Assembly: GCA_002422745.1 (NCBI GenBank) | Contig: DITH01000097.1 | Span: 8,083-15,085, forward strand | DNA length: 7,003 bases | Origin: Alphaproteobacteria bacterium UBA6189 | GTDB lineage: Bacteria; Pseudomonadota; Alphaproteobacteria; Rickettsiales; UBA3002 | Direction of reading: 5' to 3' | Part shown: piece by piece, positions 6,602 to 7,003 of the stretch | How the letters are laid out: every line of letters starts with the position of its first letter | How positions within the stretch are numbered: position 1 is the stretch's first letter | Notes under the pieces: generated by a model | Told to the model about the DNA's origin: nothing | Database searches by the model: none | What the model saw: only the letters and a program-made list of their open reading frames with translations | Translations under genes and position numbers: made by a program

Positions 6602-7003
6602 TATACCGCCTTTTCGTCCATAATCATGGCGGTATAGATCGCTTCGGCGACCTTGGTGTCGTCCACCATCCCGATACCCTTGAATTTCCAGATATTGCCG
6701 CGGCCACGCTCGACCGTGCAATGCAGACGCAGCACGTCGCCGGGCACGACGGGCTTTCTGAATTTTGCTTCTTCGATCGACATGAAATAGACCACTTTGC
6801 CGCGTGCCGATTCGCCCAGCGTATGGACTACCAGTGCGCCGGAAGCCTGGGCCATGGCCTCAACGATCAGCACCCCCGGCATTACCGGATGGCCGGGAAA
6901 GTGACCGGGGAAATGGGGCTCATTGCTGGTGACGTTTTTAATACCAACCACCGATTCCGCATCGACGATATTGACGATCTTGTCGATCAGCAGAAACGGA
7001 TAG
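6601..7003 (-). CDS. fabZ: FabZ, 3-hydroxyacyl-ACP dehydratase (5' end missing)
   Basis: FabZ removes water from 3-hydroxyacyl-ACP to give trans-2-enoyl-ACP in type II fatty acid elongation. It thereby competes with LpxA and LpxD for hydroxyacyl-ACP. The visible 133 residues begin in frame with [20 protein letters not shown] at the right edge, so only about 10-20 N-terminal residues are missing (typical length near 150). The hot-dog fold signature is clear: [18 protein letters not shown] holds the catalytic histidine in GHFPGHP, and [11 protein letters not shown] holds the catalytic glutamate. Further marks are [16 protein letters not shown] and [21 protein letters not shown] at 6951 is internal, not the start. 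The TAG stop overlaps the lpxA start by one base. In this gene order lpxD normally lies upstream, outside the window. Confidence 0.96.
   Translation of the reverse strand, partial: YPFLLIDKIVNIVDAESVVGIKNVTSNEPHFPGHFPGHPVMPGVLIVEAMAQASGALVVHTLGESARGKVVYFMSIEEAKFRKPVVPGDVLRLHCTVERGRGNIWKFKGIGMVDDTKVAEAIYTAMIMDEKAV

Noticed and set aside
6602..6721. A longer lpxA product starting at 6721
   Set aside because: The extra 40 residues are the fabZ coding sequence read in another frame. GTG at 6601 gives the family N-terminus and has a ribosome binding site.
1..7003. GANTC sites as a window-wide regulatory pattern
   Set aside because: About a dozen were noticed, scattered and mostly inside genes. 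This is not more than chance, so only the one in the divergent gap is mentioned.

Overview
The window looks like core chromosome of a moderately GC-rich, Gram-negative alphaproteobacterium. Three things suggest this: sdhE and mfd lie head to head with the recG block; lipid A synthesis uses LpxI rather than LpxH; and the order is fabZ-lpxA-lpxI-lpxB. All of this is read from the translated sequence and recalled family knowledge. No similarity search was run, and I cannot name a genus.

Left part (1-534, minus strand): the first 82 codons of mfd (transcription-repair coupling factor), cut by the window edge, and the complete sdhE just upstream of it. Their stop and start codons overlap as TAATG. 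A gap of only 49 bp (535-583) separates sdhE from the plus-strand genes and must hold start signals for both directions.

Middle part (584-3674, plus strand): a 310-residue PAS plus GGDEF-like protein, followed at once by recG, the branch-migrating DNA helicase. The GGDEF-like domain has lost the catalytic signature but keeps an RxxD that fits the c-di-GMP inhibitory site. It may therefore bind c-di-GMP rather than make it. This is the least ordinary gene in the window.

Right part (3690-7003, minus strand): a lipid A and fatty acid block read right to left as fabZ (5' end cut off), lpxA, lpxI, lpxB. FabZ makes enoyl-ACP from 3-hydroxyacyl-ACP. LpxA draws on the same 3-hydroxyacyl-ACP pool to start lipid A. 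LpxI cleaves UDP-diacylglucosamine to lipid X, and LpxB joins lipid X to UDP-diacylglucosamine to form the disaccharide. The fabZ/lpxA junction overlaps by 1 nt and lpxA/lpxI by 4 nt, which suggests translational coupling. The lpxI-lpxB gap is 81 nt and carries a GC-rich hairpin with a competing alternative fold. lpxB and recG converge with 15 bp between their stop codons and no convincing terminator.

The window is almost fully coding. I see no tRNA, rRNA, mobile element, CRISPR array or sign of recent transfer, and no clear new multi-gene system. The main leads are the degenerate GGDEF protein beside recG, the lpxI-lpxB hairpins, and unusual residues in LpxB.
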